Source: Planctomycetota bacterium (GTDB taxonomy: Bacteria; Planctomycetota; PUPC01; DSUN01). Taken from it: DNA of 64,000 nucleotides. Position numbers and translations under genes: made by a program. The notes beneath the pieces are model-generated. The model saw only the letters and a program-made list of their open reading frames with translations. It ran no database searches and was not told the origin of the DNA. Shown here one piece after another: positions 49,753 through 58,712 of the stretch (positions are counted from its first letter, which is position 1; every line of letters begins with the position of its first letter). The stretch covers positions 54,649 to 118,648 of the forward strand of contig DAOOIT010000012.1 in NCBI GenBank assembly GCA_035384565.1. The letters are read 5' to 3'.

Positions 49753-51431
49753 GGCCTCTCGCCGCCCTGCCCTCTCTCCGCATGGTCCAGGCGCCGCAGC
49801 CACGCGGCCAGACCCGGGTACTCCGCATCGAGCTTCTGAACCGCGATGACCTGCTCGCGAGCCTTGGCATACAGCCCCTGCCGCTCGTAGGCGCGAGCCA
49901 GGCGCGCATACGCCTCGACGTTCTTGGGCAGCAGCCGGGTCATGGTCTCATAGACCTCCAGAGCGGCCTGCTTCCTTCCCTCCGCCTCCCGGCGGCGCGC
50001 CAGGGTGTCGTAGAACTTTTCCAGACCACGGTTCACCAGCGACACGTGGTCAGGGTCGAGCGACGCCGCGCGTCCCCAGGCCAGCGACACGTCCATGTAT
50101 TGCTCCCAGGCGCGCTCGTAATCGTTCGCGTCCAAGTAGGCCGTCGCCAGGCCGATCCGCATCACCGGGATGCCCGGCCACTTCGACACCCCGTCCTGCC
50201 AGAACGTGCGGCTGTCCGCCCACACGCGATTCCGGCTGTGCGCGCCCAGCGCGAGCGTGGCGAGCACGGCCCCAGTGCAACCGAGCGCGACCGCAGCCCG
50301 CCGGCGGGTCGTCATCACGCTCCCCAGGAGCTCGGCTCCGAAGGCGCAAGCCCCCACCAAAGGCAGGTACAGGTATCGCTCTGCCACGAGGACGCTGATC
50401 GGGATGAAATTGGCCACCGGCAACAACAGGAGGAACCACCACCCGATGCAGAAGGCGGCTGAACTGCGCCGTGGCGCGGCCCACCACGCGGCGAGCACGA
50501 CCGCGGCCGCCGCGGCAGCCAGGAGAGCGATCCGAGGCCCGTCCGAGGCCCAGCGCAGCGACCCCTCGCCATGGGGTGCCACGAGGTGCACGGGGAAGAA
50601 CAGCAACTGCCAGTACTTGGCGAAGATCAGAGGCACGTTGGCCAGGCTGGCGTCGAAGGCCTGGCCTTTGACGATACCGGCCTCGTGCGCCACGAGCGTG
50701 TGCACCGCTGTAAGGCCGATTGCCAGCACCCAATGCGGCAGGGTGGCGGCCAGCCGTCCCCACAGGCGCTCGTCGCTGCCGTCGCCCGACGTCAACACCG
50801 CCAGCCCCAGTGCCGCGGGCAACGTCATGGCCGATGCCTTCGACAGGAGCGACGCAGCCAGGCAGGCCAGCGACAAGCCGTAGAGCACCCAGCGGCCTCT
50901 TCCCTCGCGGCGCTCGTGCGCCACGAACGCCAGGAAGGCGAGAAGGTAGAAGAGGGCGTAGAGCACGTCGCGGCGACCGGACACCCAGGCCACGGACTCC
51001 ACCTGGGCGGGATGCACTGCGAAAGCCGCCGCCCCGAGCAGCGCCAGGCCCTGGCGCCGCAGCAGCCACCGCAACACGCCGTAGCAGAGGACCGTGTTCG
51101 CTGCATGGAGCAGCACGTTCGTCAGGTGGTAACCAACGGGGTTGAGGCCCCAGAAGGCATAGTCCACCGCATAGCTCAGCTCGCGCAGCGGGAGCCACGC
51201 GTGGCTGCTGGGGTCCTTCGAGACGAGCATCGCGGCGATGCTGCGCGGCGCGAGCGAGCGGATGCGCTCGTTCTCCTCGACGAGGAACCAGTCGTCGAAG
51301 CTGATGAACTGGTTCCACAACGTGTTGCCGAAGGTGCAGAGCGTCAACGCCACGAGGGCCAGACACGCCAGCATCTGCCGGCACGCGGGAGAGGCCCGGT
51401 GCCAAACGCCTTGCTCCGTGTTCGCGCTCAC
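49743..51431 (-). CDS. Polytopic membrane protein with C-terminal TPR repeats (TMTC/GT-C-like)
   Basis: 562 aa. About 10 membrane segments (residues 20-410), then TPR-like helices to the end (YDTLARRREAEGRKQAALEVYETMTRLLPKNVEAYARLARAYERQG). The first outside loop NQFISFDDWFLVEEN has the acidic pair typical of GT-C transferases, and SYAVDYAFWGLNPVGYHLTNVLLHAANTV plus VAWVSGRRDVLYALFYLLA match bacterial relatives of TMTC proteins. It may glycosylate an exported protein; substrate unknown. It overlaps the upstream gene by 4 nt (ATGA), and its stop codon lies inside the convergent terminator hairpin. Confidence 0.8.
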   Translation of the reverse strand: MSANTEQGVWHRASPACRQMLACLALVALTLCTFGNTLWNQFISFDDWFLVEENERIRSLAPRSIAAMLVSKDPSSHAWLPLRELSYAVDYAFWGLNPVGYHLTNVLLHAANTVLCYGVLRWLLRRQGLALLGAAAFAVHPAQVESVAWVSGRRDVLYALFYLLAFLAFVAHERREGRGRWVLYGLSLACLAASLLSKASAMTLPAALGLAVLTSGDGSDERLWGRLAATLPHWVLAIGLTAVHTLVAHEAGIVKGQAFDASLANVPLIFAKYWQLLFFPVHLVAPHGEGSLRWASDGPRIALLAAAAAAVVLAAWWAAPRRSSAAFCIGWWFLLLLPVANFIPISVLVAERYLYLPLVGACAFGAELLGSVMTTRRRAAVALGCTGAVLATLALGAHSRNRVWADSRTFWQDGVSKWPGIPVMRIGLATAYLDANDYERAWEQYMDVSLAWGRAASLDPDHVSLVNRGLEKFYDTLARRREAEGRKQAALEVYETMTRLLPKNVEAYARLARAYERQGLYAKAREQVIAVQKLDAEYPGLAAWLRRLDHAERGQGGERPKE

Positions 51432-52543
51432 ATTGCTTCGTCCTCGCCCCCCGATGCGACGCCGGAGGCCGCGTGGTCCTGCTGCTTCCTGTGGCGCACG
51501 TATGACTTCACTTTGCGGAACAGGGCGATCTCGGGCGGAATGCGGGGCACGTCAATCTCCAGGTCGCCCCCGCGCGGCAGCAGGAAGTCGGTGCGGTCCA
51601 CCTGCTCGAGGACGTAGCGGCAGACCCTGTGCGGCTTGCAGCGCCCGAGGCCCAGCTCGTGCTGGCGCGGCTTGCTCTGCTGGAGCACGTAGGTGAGGTA
51701 GCGGGGGAAGAAGCATTTCATGAACGCGCGCAGCTCCCCATTGAGTTCGTCGCGCAAGCGCCTCAACTCATCGCGCGCCGCCACAAGGCTGTGGAACACC
51801 TCCACCAATTGCTGGGCCTCCGTCGGGCAGACCCTCTCGATGTTCTCCCAGTCATTCGACGCCTGAATGACGGCCCGGGAACCTGAGAAGGCGAACGCCA
51901 GGCGATCGACCTTGCGCTGCTTGAGTTCGTAGTTGATCCGCACACCGTCCAGCACGCGCGTGAACTGTTCGAGCCCCTGCCGGAAGCGTGCGGCGGCCTC
52001 GCGCGCGCAGCGCAGGATGTTCGCCACGTAGGGGTCGCCCACCACCATGGCGGCCCAGCGGCGGAGGATGTTCTTCGTGCTCGTCTGCTCCTCGAGGGAG
52101 TCGAAGAGCACGCTGCTCTTGCGGTCGGCGGCCTCGTTCTCGACCAACTGCCCCAGGGGCAACCCGGCCAGCAGCAGCGACCGGAAGGCGTCGAAGGCGA
52201 TCGGCCCGTCGCCCGGGGCGCGCTTCTCCTGGCTCGTCAGGCGGCCCGTCGTGAGCGCCTGCGTGGCCTCATCGAAGACGGCGACCTCCACGTGCGCGGG
52301 GTCGGGCCCGCGGCCCTCGCGCAGGAGACAGGCGGCATACTGGCGCTTGAGGGCCTTGAGGTCAGCCTCGGCGCGCTCGAGGTCCGCGTGTGCGCGGCTC
52401 AAAGACTTCTGCGTGGCCTCGGTGCCGGCCGCGGGGCCGCTCTCCAGCGTGTGCACGAGCTCCTCGAGCTCGCGCACGGCCGCGGCCTGGGCGGCGATGC
52501 GCCGTTGGTAGTCTTCAATGGAAGGGGGCGCTTCTTGTGCCAT
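51428..52543 (-). CDS. Coiled-coil protein of unknown function
   Basis: 371 aa, not recognised. Residues about 8-80 form a coiled coil (YQRRIAAQAAAVRELEELVHTLE, SRAHADLERAEADLKALKRQYAACL). The rest is helical and charged, with several Cys and a basic patch near residue 310 (FFPRYLTYVLQQSKPRQHEL). No signal peptide or membrane segment, so cytoplasmic. It sits between rnc (7-nt gap) and the TPR membrane protein (4-nt overlap), a placing that makes co-expression with RNase III certain but says little on function. Confidence 0.7.
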   Translation of the reverse strand: MAQEAPPSIEDYQRRIAAQAAAVRELEELVHTLESGPAAGTEATQKSLSRAHADLERAEADLKALKRQYAACLLREGRGPDPAHVEVAVFDEATQALTTGRLTSQEKRAPGDGPIAFDAFRSLLLAGLPLGQLVENEAADRKSSVLFDSLEEQTSTKNILRRWAAMVVGDPYVANILRCAREAAARFRQGLEQFTRVLDGVRINYELKQRKVDRLAFAFSGSRAVIQASNDWENIERVCPTEAQQLVEVFHSLVAARDELRRLRDELNGELRAFMKCFFPRYLTYVLQQSKPRQHELGLGRCKPHRVCRYVLEQVDRTDFLLPRGGDLEIDVPRIPPEIALFRKVKSYVRHRKQQDHAASGVASGGEDEAM

Positions 52544-52550
52544 GGGTCGC

Positions 52551-53336
52551 CTAGGTCTCCGGTGGGTTCGCCTCGGGCTTCGGTTCGGGTCTCGGCTCCG
52601 CACTCGGCTCAGGCTTGGCGTCGCTGGGGCCCGGCGCCGGCTCGGGGGCATTCCACAGCGTCTTCACCAGGGCGAGAGTCTCGCGGGCCGAGTGCTGTTC
52701 CGCCTCCTTCTTGTTCCTGCCCCAGCCGGTGCCATACTCCACCCCTTCGATCATCGTGACCACTCGGAACGACTTGGCGTGGTCCGGTCCCGACTCCTCG
52801 ATGACACGATAGGTGGGGGTGCAGCCGCGCCGGCGCTGGACGAGCTGCTGGAGGGCCGACTTGCAGTTCTTGATCAGCTTGGTGCGTTCGGCGTCGTGGA
52901 TCTCGCGCTCGAGGTTGCGCAGCACGAAGGCGCGGGCGGCCTCGAGGCCCTGGTCGAGGTACACCGCGGCCACCAGCGCCTCGAAGACGTTGGCGACCAC
53001 GGAGTTGGGGAGCCGACGCCCGTGGCTCATGCCCCGGCCCACGGAGAGGAACTGGTCGAGGTGCAGCGCGCGGCTCTGGCGGGCCAGTGTGCGCTCGCTG
53101 ACCACGATGCTCTTCACCGCGGTCAGCTCCCCTTCGGGGTGTCCCTGATAGGTCTGGAAGAGGTACTCGGAGACGACCATGCCCAGGATGGCGTCGCCGA
53201 GGAACTCCATCCGCTCGTTGCTCAGGCCGAGGTCCGACCGGTTAGAGGAATGGGTGAGAGCCTTCTCCAGCCACGCGGGCTCGCGGAACTGGTGGGCGAT
53301 CGCCTCCTGGCACGCCGCGATGCGGTCCTGCTCCAT
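52551..53336 (-). CDS. rnc: Ribonuclease III
   Basis: 261 aa, with a proline/glutamate-rich tail of about 30 residues that is not typical. The RNase III domain shows HSSNRSDLGLSNERMEFLGDAIL (signature) and VFEALVAAVYLDQG with the catalytic acidic residues; the dsRNA-binding domain follows (CKSALQQLVQRRRGCTPTYRVI, then GWGRNKKEAEQHSARETL). It cleaves double-stranded RNA in rRNA maturation and mRNA control. Its own leader contains an 18-bp hairpin (53366-53420) that could be its target. The ATG at 53336 follows AAGGGAC. Confidence 0.94.
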   Translation of the reverse strand: MEQDRIAACQEAIAHQFREPAWLEKALTHSSNRSDLGLSNERMEFLGDAILGMVVSEYLFQTYQGHPEGELTAVKSIVVSERTLARQSRALHLDQFLSVGRGMSHGRRLPNSVVANVFEALVAAVYLDQGLEAARAFVLRNLEREIHDAERTKLIKNCKSALQQLVQRRRGCTPTYRVIEESGPDHAKSFRVVTMIEGVEYGTGWGRNKKEAEQHSARETLALVKTLWNAPEPAPGPSDAKPEPSAEPRPEPKPEANPPET

Positions 53337-53365
53337 ACAGAGTCCCTTGCTGTCAGACGCGCAAC

Positions 53366-53420
53366 GGGCATGGCCCGGTTCGGACGTGCCATCGGGGAGG
53401 GTCCGAAGCGGGCCAGGCCC
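53366..53420 (-). promoter_or_regulatory. Long hairpin in the rnc leader, candidate RNase III site
   Basis: Three helices of 4, 7 and 7 bp separated by two single mismatches: GGGC (53366-53369) with GCCC (53417-53420), TGGCCCG (53371-53377) with CGGGCCA (53409-53415), TTCGGAC (53379-53385) with GTCCGAA (53401-53407), around a 15-nt loop. It lies between the predicted start point and the rnc ATG. Confidence 0.75.
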
Positions 53421-53446
53421 CACCGGGGGCGGATAGACCGGCACCG

Positions 53447-53476
53447 AATCTACCAGATCGGGCCTTGGCGCGTCAA
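53447..53476 (-). promoter_or_regulatory. rnc promoter
   Basis: On the minus strand TTGACG (53476-53471), 18-bp spacer, TAGATT (53452-53447). Predicted start is about 53440, giving a leader of about 104 nt that contains the hairpin. Confidence 0.55.
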
Positions 53477-53482
53477 GCGCGC

Positions 53483-55966
53483 TCAACGCGTCGCCGTGCG
53501 CAGCGGCGGCCTGTAGTCGAAGGAGTCCCAATAGGCGCGGTCGGTGGCATAGGGGTTCACGGGGTCGGTAGGTTTGAGGTCCTTGGGCAGAATGCCGAAG
53601 CGCTGCATCTCGCGGATGTAGTGCTCGGTGGGGCGGAAGCCGGGCATGTCGAAGCGCTTCCCCTCCATGAGGCGCCGCTGGGCGTCCTGGATCCGCGCGA
53701 GGAGATTCTGGTAGAGCGGGTCGCTGGCGGAGGCGAAGACGGGCTTCTTGCACAGGCCGAGGCCGCCGGCCTCCCTGGCGAGCATGGCCTTCAGCAGCAG
53801 GGACTTCTCCGGGCGCGTGAGGTTGTAGAGCGGCCCGCGCCCGCCGAGGCGGTGCCCGCCGAAGACGAGGGCGTCCACCTTGCCGGCCTGGCGATCCTGC
53901 ACGCTCTGGATGTGGCATTCGCCGCAGCGCTTCGTCATCTCGGCCAGGTCGGCGGGGGCGAAGTGCACGGGGTAGAAGCCGTTGCCCAGACAGGCATAGG
54001 TGCCGGGGTAGCAGGCGCTCGTGTCAATCCACAGCCGCAGCACGGTGGCCTCGTGGGCGCTGAGCTTCGCCTGGTAGTGGGTGCCGTCAATGAGCTTGAG
54101 CAGGCGGCTGGCCCCCGAGCCGATCACATAGGGGCCGTAGTTGCTCTCGGGGCGGTTGCGGTTGTCCGACACCAGGCCGCGCGTCTGCATGGTCCAGTAG
54201 CTGATCGTGTACATGGGCGTCTTGTCGCCGCAGAGGTCCACGCGGCCCTCGGGCTTGTCGGGGTTGTGGCACGAGACGCAATGCTTATCGAGGATGGGTT
54301 GCACGTCGCGTGGGAAGTCTATCACGCTGGGCACGCCATTGAAGGGTTCGATGCGCGAGGGCGGCCGTTGCATGGCGAGCGGCGAGGTTGCCAGCGTGGT
54401 GCGGGGCGTGTCGGTGCGCAACTCGTGGCACCCCACGCAACTCGTCGTTTCGCCCGGCTGCGCGGTGTGGAAGCTGTGCATTCGCTTGACGGCGAGGTCC
54501 TGGCCGTCGAGGGCCACGAAGAAGACGCTCTTGAGGGCGGGGACGTCGAAGTAGGCCGAGCCGTCGGGTTCGACGGGCACGGTGCCGAGGATTTCGGCCA
54601 GGGTGAACGAGCCGCCGATGGTGAGCGGCTCCATGCCGCCGGAGTGGTTCACCGGCTTGGGAAGCTGCTGGAGGACGAGGAGCTTCTTGATCGAGCCGCG
54701 CGGCACGTCGGCCATCTTGCGCCCGTGATAGATGTCGGTGAGGAACAGGCGCCCAGTCGGGCTGGCCAGCTTGACCCGCGGTGGGATCACCCGCTCGCGG
54801 GGCCTCGGGGTGAGCGGCCGTGGCTCGTGGACCTGGAATTGCCGCTGATCGGGCGGCAGCGAGTAGACCAGCTCGGAATCGCCCGTGCCGTTCATCACGA
54901 AGAGCCCGCGCGGGCTGGCGACGAGGAAGCACGTCTCGCTGAAGGCCCAAGGGTCCTTCCAGTCGCCGCCCTTGCTCACGATGCGTGCGGCGCTCTGCAT
55001 GTCGGGGCCGAGCGTGGGGTCCACGATGGCCACGGGGCCGAGGTGCTCGGGCCGCCCGTGGCCGGGGGAGTACGACACCACGACCTTGTTCGAGCCGGGG
55101 ATCGGCTTCGCGTCGAGCATGGCCGTGTTGCCGAAGCCATTGCCGAAGAACACCGTCTGGTTCGTGCCGTCGGGATTCATCGCCCACAGGTGGTGGTAGT
55201 GAACCTGCGAGCGGTCCACGTACTCCCAACGCATGTACAGGATGCGCCCGTCGGGCAGGGGCCAGGGGGTGTTGTCGTGGTCGTTGTTGCTCGAGAGCAT
55301 CCGCACGTTCGAGCCGTCGGCGTCGCAGCGGTACAGCGTCGCCACGCGCGTGTACCAGCAGTTCACGAAGCGGCGGCAGCGCGACGAGCAGAACACGATG
55401 CCCCCGTCGGCGCAGTACGTCGGCTCGATGTCGTCGTCCGGGCCGTCGGTGAGTTGCTTCAGGCCCGAGCCGTCGGCGTTGATCTCGTAGAGGTGGAACG
55501 TGTGGGTGCCGCCCTTGCGGTAGGAGAACAGAATCCTCTCGCCGTCGTAGTGCACCTGGGGGTCGCGCACGCCGCCCTTCGGGTCGTCGAGCAGCACCTG
55601 GAGGGCGCCGGTGCGCAGGTTCAGGCGGCACAGGCGGCCTCCCTCGCCATAGCCCCAGTAGACGCCGTCCTCGAACTTGAAGCCGAGCTGCTTCGCCGGC
55701 GACTCGGAGTGGTCCGCATAGTTGCCGAACGTCACGTACCAGTGGTCCCGGCCCGGCACGCGGACGGCGAAGACGATCTCGTCCACGCCCTTCATCGGCC
55801 CGGCGTCGAGGAAGGCCTTGAGCATCGGCCCGGCGCGGAAGCCGCCCGGGTCGGCGGGGGCCGGAGCCGTCGGGGCGGCTTTGGGGGCGGCCTTCGGCGG
55901 CGGGGCCTGGCCGGCCATCGCCCATCCCACCCACACCACAGCCACGCACAGAGCAATGGGTTTCAC
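53483..55966 (-). CDS. Secreted multi-haem protein with hydrazine-synthase-alpha-like beta-propeller
   Basis: 827 aa. A signal peptide (MKPIALCVAVVWVGWAMAGQA) and an Ala/Pro linker lead to a WD40/PD40-like propeller (VYWGYGEGGRLCRLNLRTG, INADGSGLKQLTDGPDDD, FCSSRCRRFV, TLYRCDADGSNVRML). Three haem-binding CxxCH motifs follow: CVGCH, CVSCH and CGECH. This combination matches the HZS-alpha middle-domain family found in many PVC bacteria; in anammox bacteria it is part of hydrazine synthase, but nothing else of that enzyme is here, so a different redox role is likely. GTG start after GGAGG. The promoter is divergent from the oxidoreductase gene. Confidence 0.82.
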   Translation of the reverse strand: MKPIALCVAVVWVGWAMAGQAPPPKAAPKAAPTAPAPADPGGFRAGPMLKAFLDAGPMKGVDEIVFAVRVPGRDHWYVTFGNYADHSESPAKQLGFKFEDGVYWGYGEGGRLCRLNLRTGALQVLLDDPKGGVRDPQVHYDGERILFSYRKGGTHTFHLYEINADGSGLKQLTDGPDDDIEPTYCADGGIVFCSSRCRRFVNCWYTRVATLYRCDADGSNVRMLSSNNDHDNTPWPLPDGRILYMRWEYVDRSQVHYHHLWAMNPDGTNQTVFFGNGFGNTAMLDAKPIPGSNKVVVSYSPGHGRPEHLGPVAIVDPTLGPDMQSAARIVSKGGDWKDPWAFSETCFLVASPRGLFVMNGTGDSELVYSLPPDQRQFQVHEPRPLTPRPRERVIPPRVKLASPTGRLFLTDIYHGRKMADVPRGSIKKLLVLQQLPKPVNHSGGMEPLTIGGSFTLAEILGTVPVEPDGSAYFDVPALKSVFFVALDGQDLAVKRMHSFHTAQPGETTSCVGCHELRTDTPRTTLATSPLAMQRPPSRIEPFNGVPSVIDFPRDVQPILDKHCVSCHNPDKPEGRVDLCGDKTPMYTISYWTMQTRGLVSDNRNRPESNYGPYVIGSGASRLLKLIDGTHYQAKLSAHEATVLRLWIDTSACYPGTYACLGNGFYPVHFAPADLAEMTKRCGECHIQSVQDRQAGKVDALVFGGHRLGGRGPLYNLTRPEKSLLLKAMLAREAGGLGLCKKPVFASASDPLYQNLLARIQDAQRRLMEGKRFDMPGFRPTEHYIREMQRFGILPKDLKPTDPVNPYATDRAYWDSFDYRPPLRTATR

Positions 55967-56043
55967 CGCTTTTGCCTCCGAGCCGAGCGTGCCAGCCTCG
56001 TGACCTCCCGCTGCTTGCCAGCCCGCGGGCGGTTCAGGGGTGA

Positions 56044-56072
56044 ATGATACGCGACATCCCCGGGGGAATCAA
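56044..56072 (-). promoter_or_regulatory. Promoter of the multi-haem protein gene
   Basis: On the minus strand TTGATT (56072-56067), 17-bp spacer, TATCAT (56049-56044). The leader is about 70 nt. Confidence 0.6.
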
Positions 56073-56080
56073 GCCCCAGT

Positions 56081-56109
56081 TTGACCCGCAGCTGCCAGGC
56101 TCGTAAACT
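56081..56109 (+). promoter_or_regulatory. Promoter of the Gfo/Idh/MocA gene
   Basis: TTGACC 56081-56086, 17-bp spacer, TAAACT 56104-56109. Its -35 lies 8 bp from the -35 of the divergent multi-haem gene, so one regulator could control both. Confidence 0.65.
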
Positions 56110-56131
56110 GACGCCCAGAGAGGAGAGAGCC

Positions 56132-57352
56132 GTGGCCAAGGCTCCCAGCGACATCCTTCGCGTCGGCCTCATAGGCTGCGGCGGGCGCGGCACGGGGGCG
56201 GCGATGAACGCGATGAACGCCGACCCCGGCGTGCGCCTCGCCGCGCTGTGCGACGTGTCGGCCGAGGCCATCCGAATCCGCCGAGCCGGCCTCCAGCAGC
56301 AGAAGCCCGACCAGGTGACGGTGGACGACGCTCGCTGTTTCGTGGGCCTCGACGGCTATCTCAAGCTGATCGAGTGCGTGGACGTGGTGCTCATCGCGGT
56401 CGCCTCGAAGTTCCATCCGCTCTACATCAAGACGGCCATCGAGGCGGGGAAGCACGTCTTCTGCGAGAAGCCGCATGCCATTGACCCGCCCGGCGTGCGC
56501 CAGCTCGTGGCCGCCTGCGACCTGGCTCGGCAGAAGGGGCTCTCGGTCGCCTCGGGCTTCCACAGCCGCTACGAGCCCGGCTACCAGGAGACGGTCAAAC
56601 GCCTCCGCGACGGGGCGATCGGCCAGGTCGTGGCCATCGAGGAACACCTGCTGCGCGGCCCCTATGCCCCCTATCGCCGCAACCCCGCGCACTCGGAGAT
56701 CGAGCACCAGTTCGCCAACTGGGCCAGCTTCGCCTGGCTCTCGGGCGACGACCTGCTCCAGGGCCTCGTGCACAACCTCGACCGCGACAACTGGCTGATG
56801 GGCGACAAGCCGCCGCTCAGGTGCCACGGGCTCGGCGGCCGCTCGTCGGCGCCCGACGACTGCCGCGGCTCGCTCTTCGACCACCATTCGGTCGTCTATG
56901 AGTACCCAGGCGGCGCCCGCCTCTACGCCTTCTGCCGCACCCAGAACGGCTGCCACAACCAGACGTCCAGCGTCGTCCTCGGCACGAAGGGCAGGTGCGA
57001 TCTTCTCCGCTGGCGGATCGAGGCCCGGGGCCAGGTGATCTGGCAGTTCCGGCGCCCCGACGGCCCGCGGCTGAGCGCCTTCGATGCCGAGCATCAGGCT
57101 TTCTTCAAGGCCATTCGAGCGGGCGGGCGGCTCGACGAGAGCGCGATCATGCTCCACGGCACGATGGCGGCCGTCATGGGCCAGCTCTCCTGCTACACGG
57201 GCAGCGAGGTCGGCTGGGACCAGGCCATGGGGTCCGGCTTCGCCCTCGGCCCGGCCCCCGAGGCGTGCAGCCTGGCGATGCCGCCGCCCATTGCGCCCGG
57301 CCCCAACGACCTCTATCCCGTGCCGATTCCGGGGATGACGCGACTCACTTGA
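56132..57352 (+). CDS. Gfo/Idh/MocA-family NAD(P)-dependent oxidoreductase
   Basis: 406 aa. The N-terminal Rossmann fold is shown by LRVGLIGCGGRGTGAAMNAM and the family motif GKHVFCEKPHAIDP (Glu-Lys-Pro). The C-terminal sugar-binding half contains GLVHNLDRDNWLMGDKPP with the usual catalytic His region, and YPGGARLYAFCRTQNG. Such enzymes oxidise or reduce sugars, inositols or hydroxy acids; PVC genomes carry many copies. No Tat signal is seen, so this one is cytoplasmic. GTG start with AGAGGAGAG upstream. The substrate is unknown. Confidence 0.87.
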   Translation: MAKAPSDILRVGLIGCGGRGTGAAMNAMNADPGVRLAALCDVSAEAIRIRRAGLQQQKPDQVTVDDARCFVGLDGYLKLIECVDVVLIAVASKFHPLYIKTAIEAGKHVFCEKPHAIDPPGVRQLVAACDLARQKGLSVASGFHSRYEPGYQETVKRLRDGAIGQVVAIEEHLLRGPYAPYRRNPAHSEIEHQFANWASFAWLSGDDLLQGLVHNLDRDNWLMGDKPPLRCHGLGGRSSAPDDCRGSLFDHHSVVYEYPGGARLYAFCRTQNGCHNQTSSVVLGTKGRCDLLRWRIEARGQVIWQFRRPDGPRLSAFDAEHQAFFKAIRAGGRLDESAIMLHGTMAAVMGQLSCYTGSEVGWDQAMGSGFALGPAPEACSLAMPPPIAPGPNDLYPVPIPGMTRLT

Positions 57353-57499
57353 AGCGGCCATCGGCGGCGACCAGGCGGGATACTTGGATGGGTGGATGAA
57401 TGGATGGTTGCCTGACTCACATCCACTCCTCCATTCCCCCATTCATCCCGTGGTGGCCCTCTCATAGCACCGTCGCGGGTCACCACGGCGGAGTGTGAT

Positions 57500-58381
57500 G
57501 TGCAGACCACCGCCCTCCTCCTCGTCGCGGCCTCGGCCCTCCTCCACGCCGTGTGGAACCTGCTGCTCAAGAAGGCCCGCGACCGCGTGGCGTTCGTGTG
57601 GTGGTACCTCCTGGTTCCGCTCGTGCTGTTCTCGCCTGCGGCCTTGCTCTCGACGGGCGGCTGGGAGGCGGCGACGGCGCTCCGAAGCGTCGGCTGCGGC
57701 GTCGCAAGCGGCGTGCTTCAAGCGGCATGTCTGCTGGCGATGGCGTTGGCCTACGAGCACGGCGACCTGTCGGCGGCCTATCCCTTGTCGCGCGGCGCCG
57801 CGCAGATTCTCATCGTGGCGCTTGGCATGGCCCTCCTGCGCGAGCGGGTGAGCGCGCTGGGCTTCGGCGCCATCGGCCTGATGGTGGCTGGCGTGTACGT
57901 CGCCTTTCTGCCGTCGCTGTCGCGCGGCGCCCTGTTCGAACCGTTGCGCGCGCTCTCGCACCGCAGCGCCCGCGCGGCGCTGGGCGCGGGCCTCGCCATC
58001 GCTCTCTACCACCTGATTGACCGCGTGGGCGTGCAGGGGGCCAATCAGGTCCACTACGTCCTTCTGCTTTTCGCGGCCGACTTGTGCACGGTCACCCTCT
58101 TCATCGCCTTTCACCACCATTGGGAGCGCGTGAGGGCCGAATGGCGGCTGAACCGCCGGAGCATCGTCGTCGCCGGTGTCAGCAGCCTCATCTCTTACCT
58201 GCTGGTCCTCTACGCGCTGTCGCGCGAGCGGGTCACCTATGTCGGCCCCGCCCGCAATCTCGGCATCGTTTTCAGTGTGGTGCTGGGCGCGCTCGTCCTG
58301 GGCGAACGGCACACGCCGATGCGGCTGGCGGGGTCGGTGCTCATCATCACGGGCATCGCGGTAGCCGCCGCGGCGGGCTAA
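57500..58381 (+). CDS. DMT-superfamily (EamA) transporter
   Basis: 293 aa with ten hydrophobic segments in two five-helix EamA repeats. Family features are LLHAVWNLLLKKARDR in helix 1, AYPLSRGAAQILIVALGMALLRERVS at the end of the first repeat, and VGPARNLGIVFSVVLGALVLGERHTP at the end of the second. Members export amino acids, nucleosides or other small metabolites. GTG start at 57500 with GGAGTG upstream, 147 nt after the oxidoreductase gene. The gap between them holds only imperfect ATGGATG-type repeats. Substrate unknown. Confidence 0.85.
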   Translation: MQTTALLLVAASALLHAVWNLLLKKARDRVAFVWWYLLVPLVLFSPAALLSTGGWEAATALRSVGCGVASGVLQAACLLAMALAYEHGDLSAAYPLSRGAAQILIVALGMALLRERVSALGFGAIGLMVAGVYVAFLPSLSRGALFEPLRALSHRSARAALGAGLAIALYHLIDRVGVQGANQVHYVLLLFAADLCTVTLFIAFHHHWERVRAEWRLNRRSIVVAGVSSLISYLLVLYALSRERVTYVGPARNLGIVFSVVLGALVLGERHTPMRLAGSVLIITGIAVAAAAG

Positions 58382-58401
58382 AACGCGTTAATGGCCCAAT
58401 T

Positions 58402-58444
58402 GGCCCAGGACCAATTCCGACTCACGAGTCGGGATTCCTGGGCC
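58402..58444. terminator. Long hairpin after the DMT transporter gene
   Basis: GGCCCAGG (58402-58409) pairs with CCTGGGCC (58437-58444). Inside, AATTCCGACTC pairs with GAGTCGGGATT with one T-G wobble; a 3-nt bulge (ACC) separates the two helices. No T-tract follows, so it may protect the 3' end rather than terminate. Confidence 0.6.
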
Positions 58445-58644
58445 GTAAACGTAACAATATACTAAATAGACGTTTCGGGCTAGGCCCAGCCCACGCTTGC
58501 GCCCGAAGGTCTCCCAGGTCAAGCGATCACACCGGAACGCCTCTGGGGCCAATTGTACGCGTCCAGGATTCCAGACAGCCAACACATCTGTAAGTATAAA
58601 TGCACCAAACCCTTCCAGATTCATCGCGGTCGGCGAACCTCGCC

Positions 58645-58673
58645 TTGACTTTCCCAGGACCAACCGGTAAGCT
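58645..58673 (+). promoter_or_regulatory. Promoter of the PDZ/repeat protein gene
   Basis: TTGACT 58645-58650, 17-bp spacer, TAAGCT 58668-58673. The leader is about 33 nt. Confidence 0.55.
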
Positions 58674-58712
58674 GACAGAGACCCTCTGGCCGCCCCACCC
58701 AGGAGCTCCCTC

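Larger units (their letters stand above)
58382..58712. other. 331-bp gap with a hairpin and a promoter
   Basis: No gene is accepted here. It begins with a strong hairpin after the transporter gene (58402-58444) and ends with the promoter of the PDZ/repeat protein (58645-58673). A minus-strand ORF spans it but would start in the next gene's ribosome site and has no family. Confidence 0.6.

Noticed and set aside
53483..55966. Evidence for anammox metabolism
   Set aside because: Only the alpha-like propeller is present, with no beta/gamma subunits, hydrazine dehydrogenase or nitrite reductase; the family is common in non-anammox PVC bacteria.
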